A program made the position numbers and the translations under genes. Below, one piece after another: positions 24,480-33,853 of a stretch of 64,000 nt of DNA (positions are counted from its first letter, which is position 1; each line of letters begins with the position of its first letter). Origin of the DNA: Ancylobacter tetraedralis (GTDB lineage Bacteria; Pseudomonadota; Alphaproteobacteria; Rhizobiales; Xanthobacteraceae); NCBI RefSeq assembly GCF_014195655.1, contig NZ_JACICD010000003.1, positions 434,001-498,000 of the forward strand. The letters are read 5' to 3'. The notes under the pieces were generated by a model, which was not told the origin of the DNA, searched no databases, and saw nothing but the letters and a program-made list of their open reading frames with translations.

Positions 24480-26000
24480 TTAAGCCGCCATCGAGGCGGG
24501 ATACTGGCTGTAGATGCGCGCGTTCGCGGCGATCACATCGAGCGGGTTGACCATGTCGAGCGGGGCGTAGATGTCGACACGGTCAGGATTGTCGCCATTG
24601 CGCTGCACGATCAGCGCGCGGCAGAAGGCCTGGACGTTTTCCAGCACCCCCGGCATCTCCATGTAGGTTGCCGCCATCGTGTTGCGGATGTCCTCCGGCG
24701 TGGAGATCGCCGCGAGATTGCCCGGGTTGTCGTCGGCAACCGCCTTCTGGCCGTGCTCGGCCTGCAGTCGCGCCCGGAAGCGGCGCAGCGCATACATGAG
24801 CTGGCCGATTTTCTGCACGTCGCGGAAGGTCGTGTCGACATTGCCCGCGCCATCGGTGCGCTGCATCGTCACGATCTTGTCGATCGCCACCGCCCCGTCG
24901 CTGCGCACGAGATAGGTGGAGAGGCCGGAAACCAGGAAGGCGTTGCGGTCGGCATAGGCGTTGAGCCAGCGCGTGCGGTCGCGCGGGGCGGCAACACCTT
25001 CCACCACCAGACCGGACTGGGCGCGCGAGACATTGCCGGTCGCGCCGTCCGACAGCCAGGGCACCACCCGCCCCGCCTGCGCCGCCACCCACACCCAGGG
25101 CGGCGTTTCGTCACCGCCGGAGGAGAGGCGCGGCAGCACCGAAATGTGCCGCGTGTCGTAGCCCAGGCCGAAGGTCGTCAGGTTGCCGGTCGTGTCCGTC
25201 TTGGGCACGAAGACATGGCCATAGACCTGCCGGCTCCACGCCCAGCGGCCGGAAATGTCCGACAGCGCCGTCTGGTAGCGCCCCATATTCGTCGCGTCGG
25301 CGAAGGGCGAAGCCCACCAGTCGAACGGATCATCGCCTAGCGCGGCGAGCCCGGCCGCCAGATTCGGCGCGCCGACGCCGGCCGTCACCACCGCCGCGGT
25401 GATCAGCGTGGCGAAGATGTTGCCGGAGGCAACGGTGGGCACATAGATGTCGACGGTGTTGTACACCTCGCCGGCATGGCGCGCGGTCAGCGTCACGACA
25501 TTGGTCGCGACAGTCGCCGTGAAGGGCAGCGCCGATTTGGTGAGCGGGTCCTGATAGGCGTTGATCACGGCCGCGAGCGCGGTCGCCACCGTCGCCGCCG
25601 TGTCGCCGGCGCTGACGGTGAGGTCGATCCACTGGCCGGCGATCTTGATCGCGCCGTAGCCGCCATCGGCCGGCACCGCGCCAATGGTGAGGCTGCGCAC
25701 CTCCGCCGTGCCGGTGGCGGGCACCGGCAGCACCCAGATGTCCTGTGCCGGCGCGTTGCGGCGCGCCGCGATCACCATCTCGGCCAGCATCGAGCCCTTG
25801 CCGAAATAGGCGATGGCCTCGGTCACCGCGTTGCAGCGGATCGGCATATTGTCGAGGATGATGGCCGGCGCGCCGGCATTCTTGTGGCCGATCAGCAGCA
25901 GGCGCGAGACGTTTTCGAACTGGCCGCCCGAGTTGACCTCGAAGGAGATGATCGGCGCGACGATATTGCCGGGGATGGAATTGAAACCGATGCCCGCCAT
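24480..26000 (-). CDS. tail sheath protein (Mu gpL-like)
   Basis: This 506-residue contractile sheath protein starts MAGIGFNSIPGNIVAPIISF, with an inserted beta-rich domain around 100-220. A C-terminal domain contains DVQKIGQLMYALRRFRARL and EMPGVLENVQAFCRALIV. GGAAGGGA lies upstream of the ATG, which overlaps the previous stop (TGATG). Its presence makes the phage a myovirus. Confidence 0.9.
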   Translation of the reverse strand: MAGIGFNSIPGNIVAPIISFEVNSGGQFENVSRLLLIGHKNAGAPAIILDNMPIRCNAVTEAIAYFGKGSMLAEMVIAARRNAPAQDIWVLPVPATGTAEVRSLTIGAVPADGGYGAIKIAGQWIDLTVSAGDTAATVATALAAVINAYQDPLTKSALPFTATVATNVVTLTARHAGEVYNTVDIYVPTVASGNIFATLITAAVVTAGVGAPNLAAGLAALGDDPFDWWASPFADATNMGRYQTALSDISGRWAWSRQVYGHVFVPKTDTTGNLTTFGLGYDTRHISVLPRLSSGGDETPPWVWVAAQAGRVVPWLSDGATGNVSRAQSGLVVEGVAAPRDRTRWLNAYADRNAFLVSGLSTYLVRSDGAVAIDKIVTMQRTDGAGNVDTTFRDVQKIGQLMYALRRFRARLQAEHGQKAVADDNPGNLAAISTPEDIRNTMAATYMEMPGVLENVQAFCRALIVQRNGDNPDRVDIYAPLDMVNPLDVIAANARIYSQYPASMAA

Positions 26001-26191
26001 CACTTTTTCCCTTCCGTCTTGCCCGTGGGCGTGCTTGCCGGCGCCTCCACCAGGTCCCCATCGGCGACCAGGCGCAGGAAGAAGCCGTTCTGTTCGTCGA
26101 TGACGATGCCGTCCCCGCCCTCGGGGACGAACTGACCCGGCCGCCCGGGCATGGGGATGCGCAGCCCCGGTCTGGCGCGGTAGCGCGTCAT
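26000..26191 (-). CDS. DUF2635 family small phage protein
   Basis: This 63-residue protein with the pattern LRIPMPGRPGQFVPEGGD, usually found directly before the sheath gene of Mu-like phages, is encoded exactly there. Function is unknown. It has a Lys-rich C-terminal end and is coupled to the sheath start. Confidence 0.75.
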   Translation of the reverse strand: MTRYRARPGLRIPMPGRPGQFVPEGGDGIVIDEQNGFFLRLVADGDLVEAPASTPTGKTEGKK

Positions 26192-26223
26192 GGGTGTGCC
26201 TCTCAGGTGGATGTGGTGTTGTG

Positions 26224-26946
26224 TCAGCCGCCGATTGGCGGGGTGATCGCCGGCCCGTCGCCGGCCGTGGGGTGGATATCCATGCCGGCGAGCGGCGTGC
26301 GCGTCGTGGCGGCAAAGGCCGCGCCGAGCTCGATCAGCTTGGCTTTGGCATAGGCACCGTCCGGCAGATCCTCGGCCACCCGCTTGAGCGGCTCCGGCAG
26401 GCCCGGCGCATCGGTATATTTGTCGTCGGCGATCCGGCAGGTGAAGGTCATCACGTCGCGCATCATGCGCACGCCATATTGCGGCAGGGCATAGGGTTCG
26501 ACCTTGATGGACTGGACGGACATCAGCACCCGCCGCAACCCGGCCGCTTTCTCGTCGCGGGTGAACACCCGGCGCACCTGCGCGCCCAGCGCCTCCAGCG
26601 TCAGGCGCATCAGGGCGTCGCCCTCGATCACCGCCTGTGCAAACTCCCCGTCCTCGTCGCTCGCCTTCTGGGCGATCTCCACGACCACGATGAGGTCGGC
26701 ACTCGCATCGCCGATGGTTGAGGTGGCGATGCCGCCCCGCCGCTCGACCATCGTGTCCTCGGTGTAGACCGAAAGGCACGGCGTGCCGGGCAATCGCTTA
26801 TCCAGCTCATTCACCAGCACCTGACGGCTGTCGAACACCCGGTGCTGCGCCATGGTGGGGAACCCCTCCCCCGTGCCGGCCAGCACCGACGCGGTCGGAC
26901 ACAGCGCCTCGATGGCGGAGAGGCGGAGAGCGGCGCGCGCGAGCAT
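26224..26946 (-). CDS. Mu gp37-like tail terminator / completion protein
   Basis: This 240-residue protein is encoded between the head-tail joiner and DUF2635. It has a strand-rich core (TPCLSVYTEDTMVERRGG, STIGDASADLIVVVEIA) and then helices, ending in a Pro/Gly tail. Position and length match gp37-type proteins, which cap the tail before it joins the head. The ATG overlaps the previous stop by one base. Confidence 0.65.
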   Translation of the reverse strand: MLARAALRLSAIEALCPTASVLAGTGEGFPTMAQHRVFDSRQVLVNELDKRLPGTPCLSVYTEDTMVERRGGIATSTIGDASADLIVVVEIAQKASDEDGEFAQAVIEGDALMRLTLEALGAQVRRVFTRDEKAAGLRRVLMSVQSIKVEPYALPQYGVRMMRDVMTFTCRIADDKYTDAPGLPEPLKRVAEDLPDGAYAKAKLIELGAAFAATTRTPLAGMDIHPTAGDGPAITPPIGG

Positions 26947-27344
26947 CAGGGGGTCACTCCGTTGAGCCAGAACACGAGGCGTCCGGTGCCGTCGCGCTCC
27001 GCATTGGCGGCGACGAGATAGAGCGTCGTCCCCGCCTCGATGCGGTCGCCCTGTCGCGGCACCCACGGCCAGCCCGTGGCCAGCGCGGTGAGGCAGGCGC
27101 GAAACACCTGCCGCACATTGCGGTCCTGCGCGCCGGCCGTGCGCGCGCCAGTCATCGCGCTCATTTCCGGCCCGAATTCGAGCGAGCCGGCGAAGACGAA
27201 GCTTTCCCGCGTCGGGTCCGCCTCGTCCGCCGACGCATTCACCGCCAGCCCCGGCTTGCACATGGGGATGGCGGTGAAACTGCCGGTGTCGAAATAGCCC
27301 GCCACCGCCGCATCGCCGCGCGCGAGGTCATCGTCCCACGACAT
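26946..27344 (-). CDS. lambda FII-like head-tail joining protein
   Basis: This 132-residue protein carries the segment RQGDRIEAGTTLYLVAANAERDGTGRLVFWL, the recognisable end of FII-type attachment proteins. It follows the capsid gene by 6 nt. It would form the lower ring of the connector, joining the lambda-type head to a Mu-type tail in this mosaic phage. Confidence 0.65.
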   Translation of the reverse strand: MSWDDDLARGDAAVAGYFDTGSFTAIPMCKPGLAVNASADEADPTRESFVFAGSLEFGPEMSAMTGARTAGAQDRNVRQVFRACLTALATGWPWVPRQGDRIEAGTTLYLVAANAERDGTGRLVFWLNGVTP

Positions 27345-27350
27345 GGCGGG

Positions 27351-28364
27351 TCAGGTGAGCGTGAGCTTGCGCAGCACCTGCGGCCGGGTGCACAGCGAGA
27401 TGGCGTTCATCTGCACCTGCAAGTTCCGGCCCTTGTCGTCGGGAGTCGGGAATTGTTTGGCGTAGAACGGCAGGCCGGGCGTGTTCACGGTCTCCTCATA
27501 ATCCGCCGGGGCGAAGCGGGTGATGAAGAGATCCGGCACGCCCTTGACGATGACGCGCGCCTCGGTCGCCGCGATGTAGGGCGCACCGAGATCCGTGGTT
27601 GCCTTGGCACCCGTGCGGTAGCGTTCCCAGGTCGCGCCGCCGAATTCGAATGTGTCGGGCACATCGAGCCGCAGCTGCGCGGCACCGGCATGGTAGAGAA
27701 ACGTGTCCATGACCGACTTGTGCGTCCACAGCGCCTTGTGGAAATCGCGGCCGGTCAGCACATGGAAGCCGTCATAGGGCTCATCGAGTGCATCCTCGAT
27801 CGAGTAGCGCACATCCTGCCACAGCGCGGCGACCTTGGTCGTATCGACATCCAGCTCGAGCGACACGGCCGCCGGCTCGGCGATGCCGAAGCGGGTGTAG
27901 AGATTGTGCAGCACCTTGCCGCTCTTGGAGGTGACGATGCCCTTGAGCGAACCGACACGCTGGTGTTCCAGCGTCATGGTCAGGTCCTGGGCGTGTTTCG
28001 CCGCCTTGCTGTTCACCCGCTCCAGCACGGTCTCGAGCTGGCTGTCGGTGCCGAAGGCCCGGACGTTCTGCACCTCGTCGGCCTTGACCCCGGAATCCCG
28101 CTGGTAATGGTCGACGATGAAGGGAATCAGATCGCGATCGTCATCGTCATTGACCACCTCGCCCGGGCCGCCTCGCGGGGTCGGCTCGATCAGCGACAGC
28201 TTGCCTTCCTTGTACTCGATGGACACAACCGTGGTGGAAACGCTGTCCTCGCCGAAGATACCGAGCGCCGACACCTGGCCGGGGCGGTAAGACCGGCTAT
28301 TGACGGCTGCGGTGAGCGATTCGAGGGAAAAGCCATCGGCCTCCCAGATATTCACGCGGGGCAT
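27351..28364 (-). CDS. major capsid protein (lambda gpE family)
   Basis: This 337-residue protein begins MPRVNIWEADGFSLESLTA. It contains VPDLFITRFAPADYEETVNT, FYAKQFPTPDDKGRNLQVQ and SLCTRPQVLRKL near its end, which are typical of the E-type HK97-fold capsid. It is preceded by the decoration protein and the protease-scaffold gene, as in lambda. Confidence 0.9.
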   Translation of the reverse strand: MPRVNIWEADGFSLESLTAAVNSRSYRPGQVSALGIFGEDSVSTTVVSIEYKEGKLSLIEPTPRGGPGEVVNDDDDRDLIPFIVDHYQRDSGVKADEVQNVRAFGTDSQLETVLERVNSKAAKHAQDLTMTLEHQRVGSLKGIVTSKSGKVLHNLYTRFGIAEPAAVSLELDVDTTKVAALWQDVRYSIEDALDEPYDGFHVLTGRDFHKALWTHKSVMDTFLYHAGAAQLRLDVPDTFEFGGATWERYRTGAKATTDLGAPYIAATEARVIVKGVPDLFITRFAPADYEETVNTPGLPFYAKQFPTPDDKGRNLQVQMNAISLCTRPQVLRKLTLT

Positions 28365-28376
28365 GCGGGCCTCTCC

Positions 28377-28751
28377 TCAGCGCGGGATGATGTTGGCCGC
28401 CACCAGCTGCGCGTATTTCGCGGCCAGCTTCGTGGCGTCGTTGACCGTCGCATCGACGACCAGATAGGGCTTCTTGACCTCGCCGAGGCGGGCAAGCACC
28501 ACCACATCGACATCGGCCGACGTGGCGTCGACCGCATAGGCCAGCACGGCCTTTGCGGTTTCCGCGCCCGTGGCGCCGGTGGCGGGCGACGGCCCCCACT
28601 TCTTGCTCGCCGTGATCTGGCCGAGCAGCGTGCCCGGCTGCAGCTTGCCCGAGCCCGCGACGACGGTGACGGTGTCGTAGGAGAGCGAGCGCTCATCCGA
28701 CAGCACGAAGCCCAGATTGCGCGGGCCGATGCTCTTGATCGAGAGATCCAT
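28377..28751 (-). CDS. head decoration protein (lambda gpD-like)
   Basis: This 124-residue protein contains SYDTVTVVAGSGKLQPGTLLGQIT and ATSADVDVVVLARLGEVKKPYL, the beta pattern of gpD trimers that stabilise expanded heads. It lies between protease-scaffold and capsid genes, as in lambda. Confidence 0.85.
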   Translation of the reverse strand: MDLSIKSIGPRNLGFVLSDERSLSYDTVTVVAGSGKLQPGTLLGQITASKKWGPSPATGATGAETAKAVLAYAVDATSADVDVVVLARLGEVKKPYLVVDATVNDATKLAAKYAQLVAANIIPR

Positions 28752-28753
28752 GG

Positions 28754-29143
28754 TCAGGCTCCCACCTGCTTGGCGCGGGCCGCGAAGATCGCCGCGCGGT
28801 CAATCTTGACCTTGGCTTTCGGCGGGTTTCCGCCGCCCCCACCCAGACCGGCGCCGGCGGCGCGGCTGCGCTCATAGGCTTTCGGGTCGGGCAGATCGTC
28901 GCCGTCCTCGTCATCCTCGGGCGCGGCGGCCTTGGGCGCGGCGGCGAGCACGGCTTTCGCCTGTTCGATCGTGATGCCGGTGTCGCACAGCGCCTTGGCC
29001 TGCGCCTCGCGGCCCTTGGCCTCGTCCAGCGCCAGGATAGCGTCGCGCCGCTCGCGATCCTGTGTGGCCGCCTTCATCTGGGCGAGTTCCTCGCGCAGGC
29101 GCTTGATTTCGGCAGCATCCTCGCCGCCGGTCGGTTCCGTCAT
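28754..29143 (-). CDS. nested scaffold protein (Nu3-like) from internal start
   Basis: This in-frame product of 129 residues (MTEPTGGEDAAEIKRLREE) begins after AAGGAG with 6-7 nt spacing, far stronger than most sites in this operon. It would contain only the coiled-coil scaffold region. Lambda makes its scaffold Nu3 in the same way. It is inferred from the ribosome binding site and domain boundary. Confidence 0.65.
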   Translation of the reverse strand: MTEPTGGEDAAEIKRLREELAQMKAATQDRERRDAILALDEAKGREAQAKALCDTGITIEQAKAVLAAAPKAAAPEDDEDGDDLPDPKAYERSRAAGAGLGGGGGNPPKAKVKIDRAAIFAARAKQVGA

Positions 29144-29809
29144 TGTCTTCTCCTTCTGACGGGGGGGAGCGGGCGGAGCCGCCGGGTCACGAGCCTGAAA
29201 GGCCCAGTTCTTCCGCTTCGCCAGCGCGACAAGGCGCGGCGGCGCATGGTCGAAGGTGCGATAGTCGAAGGCGGCAACGGGCACCGCCTTCGTCGCCGTC
29301 GTCGCATCCGCGAAACCTTCGGCAACCGCCTGTTCGGGGGTCAGCCAGGTCTCGCGCTTCATGATTTCGCGGCATTCAGCCTCGGTCTTGCCGGACTTTT
29401 CGGCATAGACGCGCGCATAGGCGGTCGCCAGCGCCTCGAGCTGTTCGACCGTCTTGGAGTGATCGGCCGACGTGCCAATGGTGTAGCCGCTCGGATCATG
29501 GATCATCATGATCGAGCCGGCCGACATGGTGACCGCATCGCCCGCCATGGCGATGAGCGAGGCAGCGGAGGCAGCAATGCCCTCGACAATGATGTTCGTG
29601 GGGCCCGGTCGATCCCTCAGCACGGCATGGATGGCGGCGCCCTCGGTCGCAACGCCGCCGCCCGAGTTGATATAGACGTCGACTTCCTCGTCGCGGGCAA
29701 AACCGGCAAGGGCGAGGACCACGTCGGCGGCGGTGAAGCCATCCTCGAAGTAATAGTCGCCCACATAGCCGGAAAGCCGAAGCTTCCCGTCTTCAACGAT
29801 AACGGCCAT
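28754..29809 (-). CDS. ClpP-like prohead protease fused to scaffold domain (lambda gpC-like)
   Basis: This 351-residue protein has an S14/S49-type protease domain (1-200) with nucleophile Ser81 in GIAASAAS, His104 in MMIHDPSG and the YINSGGG substrate-binding strand. A Pro/Ala linker leads to a C-terminal coiled coil (EIKRLREELAQMKAA) of scaffold type. The ATG at 29809 opens MAVIVEDGKL. A second in-frame start with a strong ribosome binding site lies at 29143, so one gene probably yields protease and scaffold, as lambda C/Nu3 does. Confidence 0.85.
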   Translation of the reverse strand: MAVIVEDGKLRLSGYVGDYYFEDGFTAADVVLALAGFARDEEVDVYINSGGGVATEGAAIHAVLRDRPGPTNIIVEGIAASAASLIAMAGDAVTMSAGSIMMIHDPSGYTIGTSADHSKTVEQLEALATAYARVYAEKSGKTEAECREIMKRETWLTPEQAVAEGFADATTATKAVPVAAFDYRTFDHAPPRLVALAKRKNWAFQARDPAAPPAPPRQKEKTMTEPTGGEDAAEIKRLREELAQMKAATQDRERRDAILALDEAKGREAQAKALCDTGITIEQAKAVLAAAPKAAAPEDDEDGDDLPDPKAYERSRAAGAGLGGGGGNPPKAKVKIDRAAIFAARAKQVGA

Positions 29810-29819
29810 GGATCGGACC

Positions 29820-30092
29820 TCAGTAAGGGCGGAAACCGCCGCTAATGGCGAAGCGCGTGCGCTTGCCGCTCTTGGCATCGCAGGCGCGCTGCAGGTCGCG
29901 CAGCTCGGCCTCGATCGCCGCAATGTTGCCGGGCGAGAACCGCGTGCGGCGATTGGTGAGAGGCGAACGGATCTCGATTTCCTCGACCTGCTCGCCGGTC
30001 AGCACCTTGAGCTTGTAGGCATAGAGCGCCTGCCAGAGCGCGCACGGGTCGTCCGCGTCGACGCTCTGGCCGGCAATGGTGACCATGCTCAT
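29820..30092 (-). CDS. gpW-like head completion protein
   Basis: This 90-residue protein has the gpW plan: a helix (ALWQALYAYKLKVLTGE), a beta hairpin (VEEIEIRSPLTNRRTRFSP) and a second helix (IAAIEAELRDLQRAC). The ATG overlaps the portal stop by 4 nt. In lambda W precedes the portal gene; here it follows it. Confidence 0.75.
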   Translation of the reverse strand: MSMVTIAGQSVDADDPCALWQALYAYKLKVLTGEQVEEIEIRSPLTNRRTRFSPGNIAAIEAELRDLQRACDAKSGKRTRFAISGGFRPY

Positions 30093-31786
30093 GGCTGTGC
30101 CGGCTCCCGCCTGCCCTCGGCCGCCGCGCCATTCGGCCCGGCGCCGCCGCTCATTGGTTCGTACGGATTCGGCAGGCCGAGGTCTTTCAGCCGGGCGACT
30201 TCGCGCGCCATCTGCTCAAGCTCGGTCTCCCAGTCTTTACCTTCCGCCGCATATTCGGCGGCGAGCGTGGTGAGCTGTTTTTCCAGCCGGGTCTTGGAGG
30301 TCAGCGCATCCTTGTAGGCATCGGCGCTCGGGCGCGGCGGACCCTGCCAGATGCCCCGGCAGATCCGCGCCCGATTGGCCGAAAAGGCGCGATAGCCCCC
30401 CTTGAACGGGATGCGGCCGGCCGCGATCTCCTCATCCAGCCAGCAGGCGAAGATGCCGAGCACGATCGGCTGCGGCACCCGCGAGCGCCGCCGCTCGATA
30501 ATCGGCCAGATGGTCGCCACGCCCATTTTTTCCGAGGTGTAGGTGGAACCCTCATGGTCGAGCGAATAGGCCTCATAGGTCACGCCCAGGCACCGAGCGA
30601 TCTCGCGGCGAATGTCGCGGGAGAAAGGCAGGTAATTGTTGCCGGGCGTCTGGGCAGTGTGGAAATCCAGCTCCTCGCCGGGGCCGAGATGGCCGATGCG
30701 CGCCGATTCCGCGAGGTTGATCCCGCCCTTTTTCAGCGCGTCGATCCGCTGGCCCCACACGTCGATGAGGTCGGCCTGAATGCCCCCGACATGCGTCGTC
30801 CACTCCGCCGCCGTGCCCGTCCAGCCGGACGGCGGATCGGTATCCGCCAGCGTCTGGATAGCCTCGAATGCCGCCTGGCTCGGTTCCGGGCTCTTGATCG
30901 TCGCCGCGAATGCCGTCTGCAGCAGTGCGGTCGCCAGTGTCGCGTCCGCCAGCTGGTCGCTCTGCGCGATCGCCTTGAGGCACGGCGCCAGCGGCGTGAT
31001 GCCACGCGGGCTGCCCGGCGCCGCGCCGCGATCCATGGCGTGGATCACGTTCGGCAGGCCGTTCGCGGTGCGCGCGGCGATATCCTCGTCGCGATCGATC
31101 CCGTCCTGGCAGCGGCGAAAGCGATAATGCGTCGCCCGGCCGTTCGCATCGCGAAAGATGCCCTGATACAGGCCCTCCATCTGATTCGTCGTGCGCGGCA
31201 CCCGGTGCGGCGCCACCAGGCTGAAGCGCGTGCCGCTCTCGGCCCCCTGCCGCTGCAGGGGGGGCAAAAAATCCAGCACCACAAAGGCTTCGCCGCCCGC
31301 GAGATAATAGCGTGTGGCGCCGTCCAGCATCTCGATCAGGGTCGATTCCCCCGCGAGATCGCACTCGTTCTTGTCGCCCGACCATTGGGTGAAGCGGTCC
31401 TCGACAAGGCTGGCCCAGGCCGAGGCCTGCTTGTCGTCATAGCCGAGACCGGTCAAGTTCGGTCGAAAGTTGAAGGTCAGCGCGGGGCCGACCATGTCGG
31501 TCACAACCTGCTCCACCGCGCCGGCGATCCAGCCATTGTTCTGGACAAAGTCTGTCGCCAGCGCATAGGCGCGGTCTGCCGCCTCCCACACATCGCGCGC
31601 GCTGTCCCGGGTATAGGCCCGCCGCATCGACAGGATGCCGGTGCTGTTGTCCCTGAGGTAGCGCGCCGAAGGCCGCATCGCCGGGGCCGCGGCGCCCGCC
31701 GCTGGGGCGGGAAGCGCCGGCACGGCGTCCGGCAAAATCGCGCGCGACCCCGCCGCCCGCCGATACCTCGGTTTCGCCTCGACCAT
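30089..31786 (-). CDS. portal protein (lambda gpB family)
   Basis: This 565-residue portal has characteristic lambda-family segments: YTRDSARDVWEAADRAYALA near the N-terminus, DMVGPALTFNFRPN, and the crown-side LGPGEELDFHTAQTPGNNYLPF followed by LGVTYEAYSLD. It forms the dodecameric DNA gate and docks the terminase encoded just upstream (12-nt gap). Confidence 0.9.
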   Translation of the reverse strand: MVEAKPRYRRAAGSRAILPDAVPALPAPAAGAAAPAMRPSARYLRDNSTGILSMRRAYTRDSARDVWEAADRAYALATDFVQNNGWIAGAVEQVVTDMVGPALTFNFRPNLTGLGYDDKQASAWASLVEDRFTQWSGDKNECDLAGESTLIEMLDGATRYYLAGGEAFVVLDFLPPLQRQGAESGTRFSLVAPHRVPRTTNQMEGLYQGIFRDANGRATHYRFRRCQDGIDRDEDIAARTANGLPNVIHAMDRGAAPGSPRGITPLAPCLKAIAQSDQLADATLATALLQTAFAATIKSPEPSQAAFEAIQTLADTDPPSGWTGTAAEWTTHVGGIQADLIDVWGQRIDALKKGGINLAESARIGHLGPGEELDFHTAQTPGNNYLPFSRDIRREIARCLGVTYEAYSLDHEGSTYTSEKMGVATIWPIIERRRSRVPQPIVLGIFACWLDEEIAAGRIPFKGGYRAFSANRARICRGIWQGPPRPSADAYKDALTSKTRLEKQLTTLAAEYAAEGKDWETELEQMAREVARLKDLGLPNPYEPMSGGAGPNGAAAEGRREPAQP

Positions 31787-31798
31787 GCTCTCTTTTCC

Positions 31799-33853
31799 CT
31801 AGGAATAGGCCCCCCACGATCCCCGCCGGCGGGATGGCTGCGCGGGTGGCACAGGAGGCGGCGGCGCGGGCGAGGCCGGTATCGGACTCGGCGCCGCATC
31901 GAGCGGCGCAGAAGCGCTGCCGCCCCCCGCCACCGCCTGCTTTGCAACTTCCGAGGCGAACAGGTCCGCCGGGGCGGCCACCGCGTAGCGTGCCCGCAGC
32001 GCCGCCCAGCCGTCGCGCGTCAGGCGGGAGATGCCGAGCAGTTCGGCCATCGCCATGGCGTAGATACGCGCATCGAGTAGATGGTTGTCCTTGCGCAGCT
32101 TCTTCCATTCTTCATGGTAGCGCCCGTTGACCATCTTCTGCTCGAACCATTCCGCCGTGATCTGTTTGAAATATTCCTCGCCCAGATCAGCGTGGAAATG
32201 ACAGTAGCCCGGAGGATCAACCTCGGCGCCCGCTGCCAGTCCCTTGCGATGCAGATTGCCGTAGAATTCGCTTTTCAGCGACCAGGTGCCCACCGGCCAT
32301 ACCTTGCCGCCACGGAATTTCCGTAGCTTTCCATCTTTCTTCACGGACTTGTTCGATGGTTGGCCGATCGCCGGCACACCTCGGCCTTTCAAGCCCTTGA
32401 TGGCGTAGGCATTCACATGCCGCCGGCACCATTCGATGACTTGCGAGGTGCGGTTTCCGTCGCCGGCATCCACGGCGATGGCATCAAGCCGGCGCGCATT
32501 ACCATGCGCGTCCGGCCATGACTTGGCGTGCAACTCCTCCAGCAGCAGCCAGGCACCCGCATTCGGATCGTCGGTCGAGCCGGCGAGAAATCCGGCATCG
32601 ACCACCCAACTCTGCCGATCCTCGGCGAAAGCGGGGAGCTCATACCACAGCCCGTCACCCTGCACGTCGACCCCACCCACAAAGATAAGGCCATCGGGCG
32701 GGATCACACCGCGTTCATAGGCCTCGCGCCGCTCCATGAGCCTTTCATGGTCCGGCGCGTTGCCGCGCTCCTGAAACGGCAGGGCGAGAACGCGCTTGGT
32801 GTAGCCGGCAATGCCCGCCTCGCTGCCAGTGCGTTCAGCCGTAATCTTGGCATTGGCGATCGCTTCATAGCTCAACATGAGGCTGATGAAGCCGTCGATG
32901 TGGAAGCCGGGATGACGATCCGGCCCCTCCCGAGTGGCGATGAAACGGCCGGCGCGTACCGCGGCGACGCGCTCCATCTCGCTCATCCAGTGACCGCAAT
33001 TGGGGCAGACATAGTAGCTCTTGTGCGGCTGAGCACGATCGACATGGAAGCCCGCATCGGTCTGCACGAATTCGAAGTCATCGGCCGGCGGGCATTCCGG
33101 GCAGCGAATGTGCCAGAACCTCTGGTCGGACCTGCGAAAGGACCGATCGATCCGACAATGGCCGGGCGCCTCACCCAGTTCGTCGCCACTATCCTGCTCC
33201 GGCGTCGATAGCTCGAAAATCTTGTAGGACTTCTGCCGCAGAAAGGCGGTGAAGCGACCGAAGAACAGCTCTTCCGGGTCCTCGCCCTTCGCCGTCTCAC
33301 TCCACTTCGACAACTCGTCCTTGACGCCATAGCGCGTGGTGCGCATCGACAGGTCAGTCGCCACATTCGCATTGGCGAGGCTGATATAGCCGCCGGGGAA
33401 CCTCTTCTCATAGACCGTCGAGCCAGCACCGGAGCGCTCTTTCCCCGGCAGAATGATCCGCTTACCCGTTTCCTTCTGCCACGCGTCGATCAGCGGCTGC
33501 AGCTTCTGGCCGTTGATGTCCTGCAACATGTCGATGCCGGGCACGCCGTAGATGATATTGTCCGGCGCCACCTCGGCCAAATACAGGCACCATGCCAGCG
33601 CGAGGATCGACACGCCGGTCTGCTGGCTCTTGCGCACCGTGACGAGGTTGCACGGGTGCTCGATCGACAGGCACCGCGCCACCTCGACCAGATAGGGCGC
33701 ATCCGCCGCCGACCAGCGCTCACCCTTCCTCTCGCCATCGACGAGCACGATGTTCCGCGCCAGCCAGACATCGAACGGCAGGGGCAGTTGCGGGCGGATG
33801 GCGGCCGACAGCCGCTCGGCCACCAGCCGCAACGCGCCCGCATGTGCGTTCAT
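31799..33853 (-). CDS. terminase large subunit (GpA family)
   Basis: This 684-residue packaging ATPase/nuclease has lambda-type segments: FDVWLARNIVLVDGERKGERW, KSQQTGVSILALAWCLYLAE (the Walker A equivalent region), CPNCGHWMSEMERVAA (zinc-like insertion) and the nuclease-side VGGVDVQGDGLWYE. Its ATG overlaps the preceding stop by 4 nt. Lambda-type terminases cut at cos, so the packaging site is expected just upstream of the small-subunit gene. Confidence 0.9.
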   Translation of the reverse strand: MNAHAGALRLVAERLSAAIRPQLPLPFDVWLARNIVLVDGERKGERWSAADAPYLVEVARCLSIEHPCNLVTVRKSQQTGVSILALAWCLYLAEVAPDNIIYGVPGIDMLQDINGQKLQPLIDAWQKETGKRIILPGKERSGAGSTVYEKRFPGGYISLANANVATDLSMRTTRYGVKDELSKWSETAKGEDPEELFFGRFTAFLRQKSYKIFELSTPEQDSGDELGEAPGHCRIDRSFRRSDQRFWHIRCPECPPADDFEFVQTDAGFHVDRAQPHKSYYVCPNCGHWMSEMERVAAVRAGRFIATREGPDRHPGFHIDGFISLMLSYEAIANAKITAERTGSEAGIAGYTKRVLALPFQERGNAPDHERLMERREAYERGVIPPDGLIFVGGVDVQGDGLWYELPAFAEDRQSWVVDAGFLAGSTDDPNAGAWLLLEELHAKSWPDAHGNARRLDAIAVDAGDGNRTSQVIEWCRRHVNAYAIKGLKGRGVPAIGQPSNKSVKKDGKLRKFRGGKVWPVGTWSLKSEFYGNLHRKGLAAGAEVDPPGYCHFHADLGEEYFKQITAEWFEQKMVNGRYHEEWKKLRKDNHLLDARIYAMAMAELLGISRLTRDGWAALRARYAVAAPADLFASEVAKQAVAGGGSASAPLDAAPSPIPASPAPPPPVPPAQPSRRRGSWGAYS

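Noticed and set aside
26718-28877. 719-codon rightward ORF
   Set aside because: Antisense to capsid, decoration and head-tail joining genes. No domain and Arg-rich composition.
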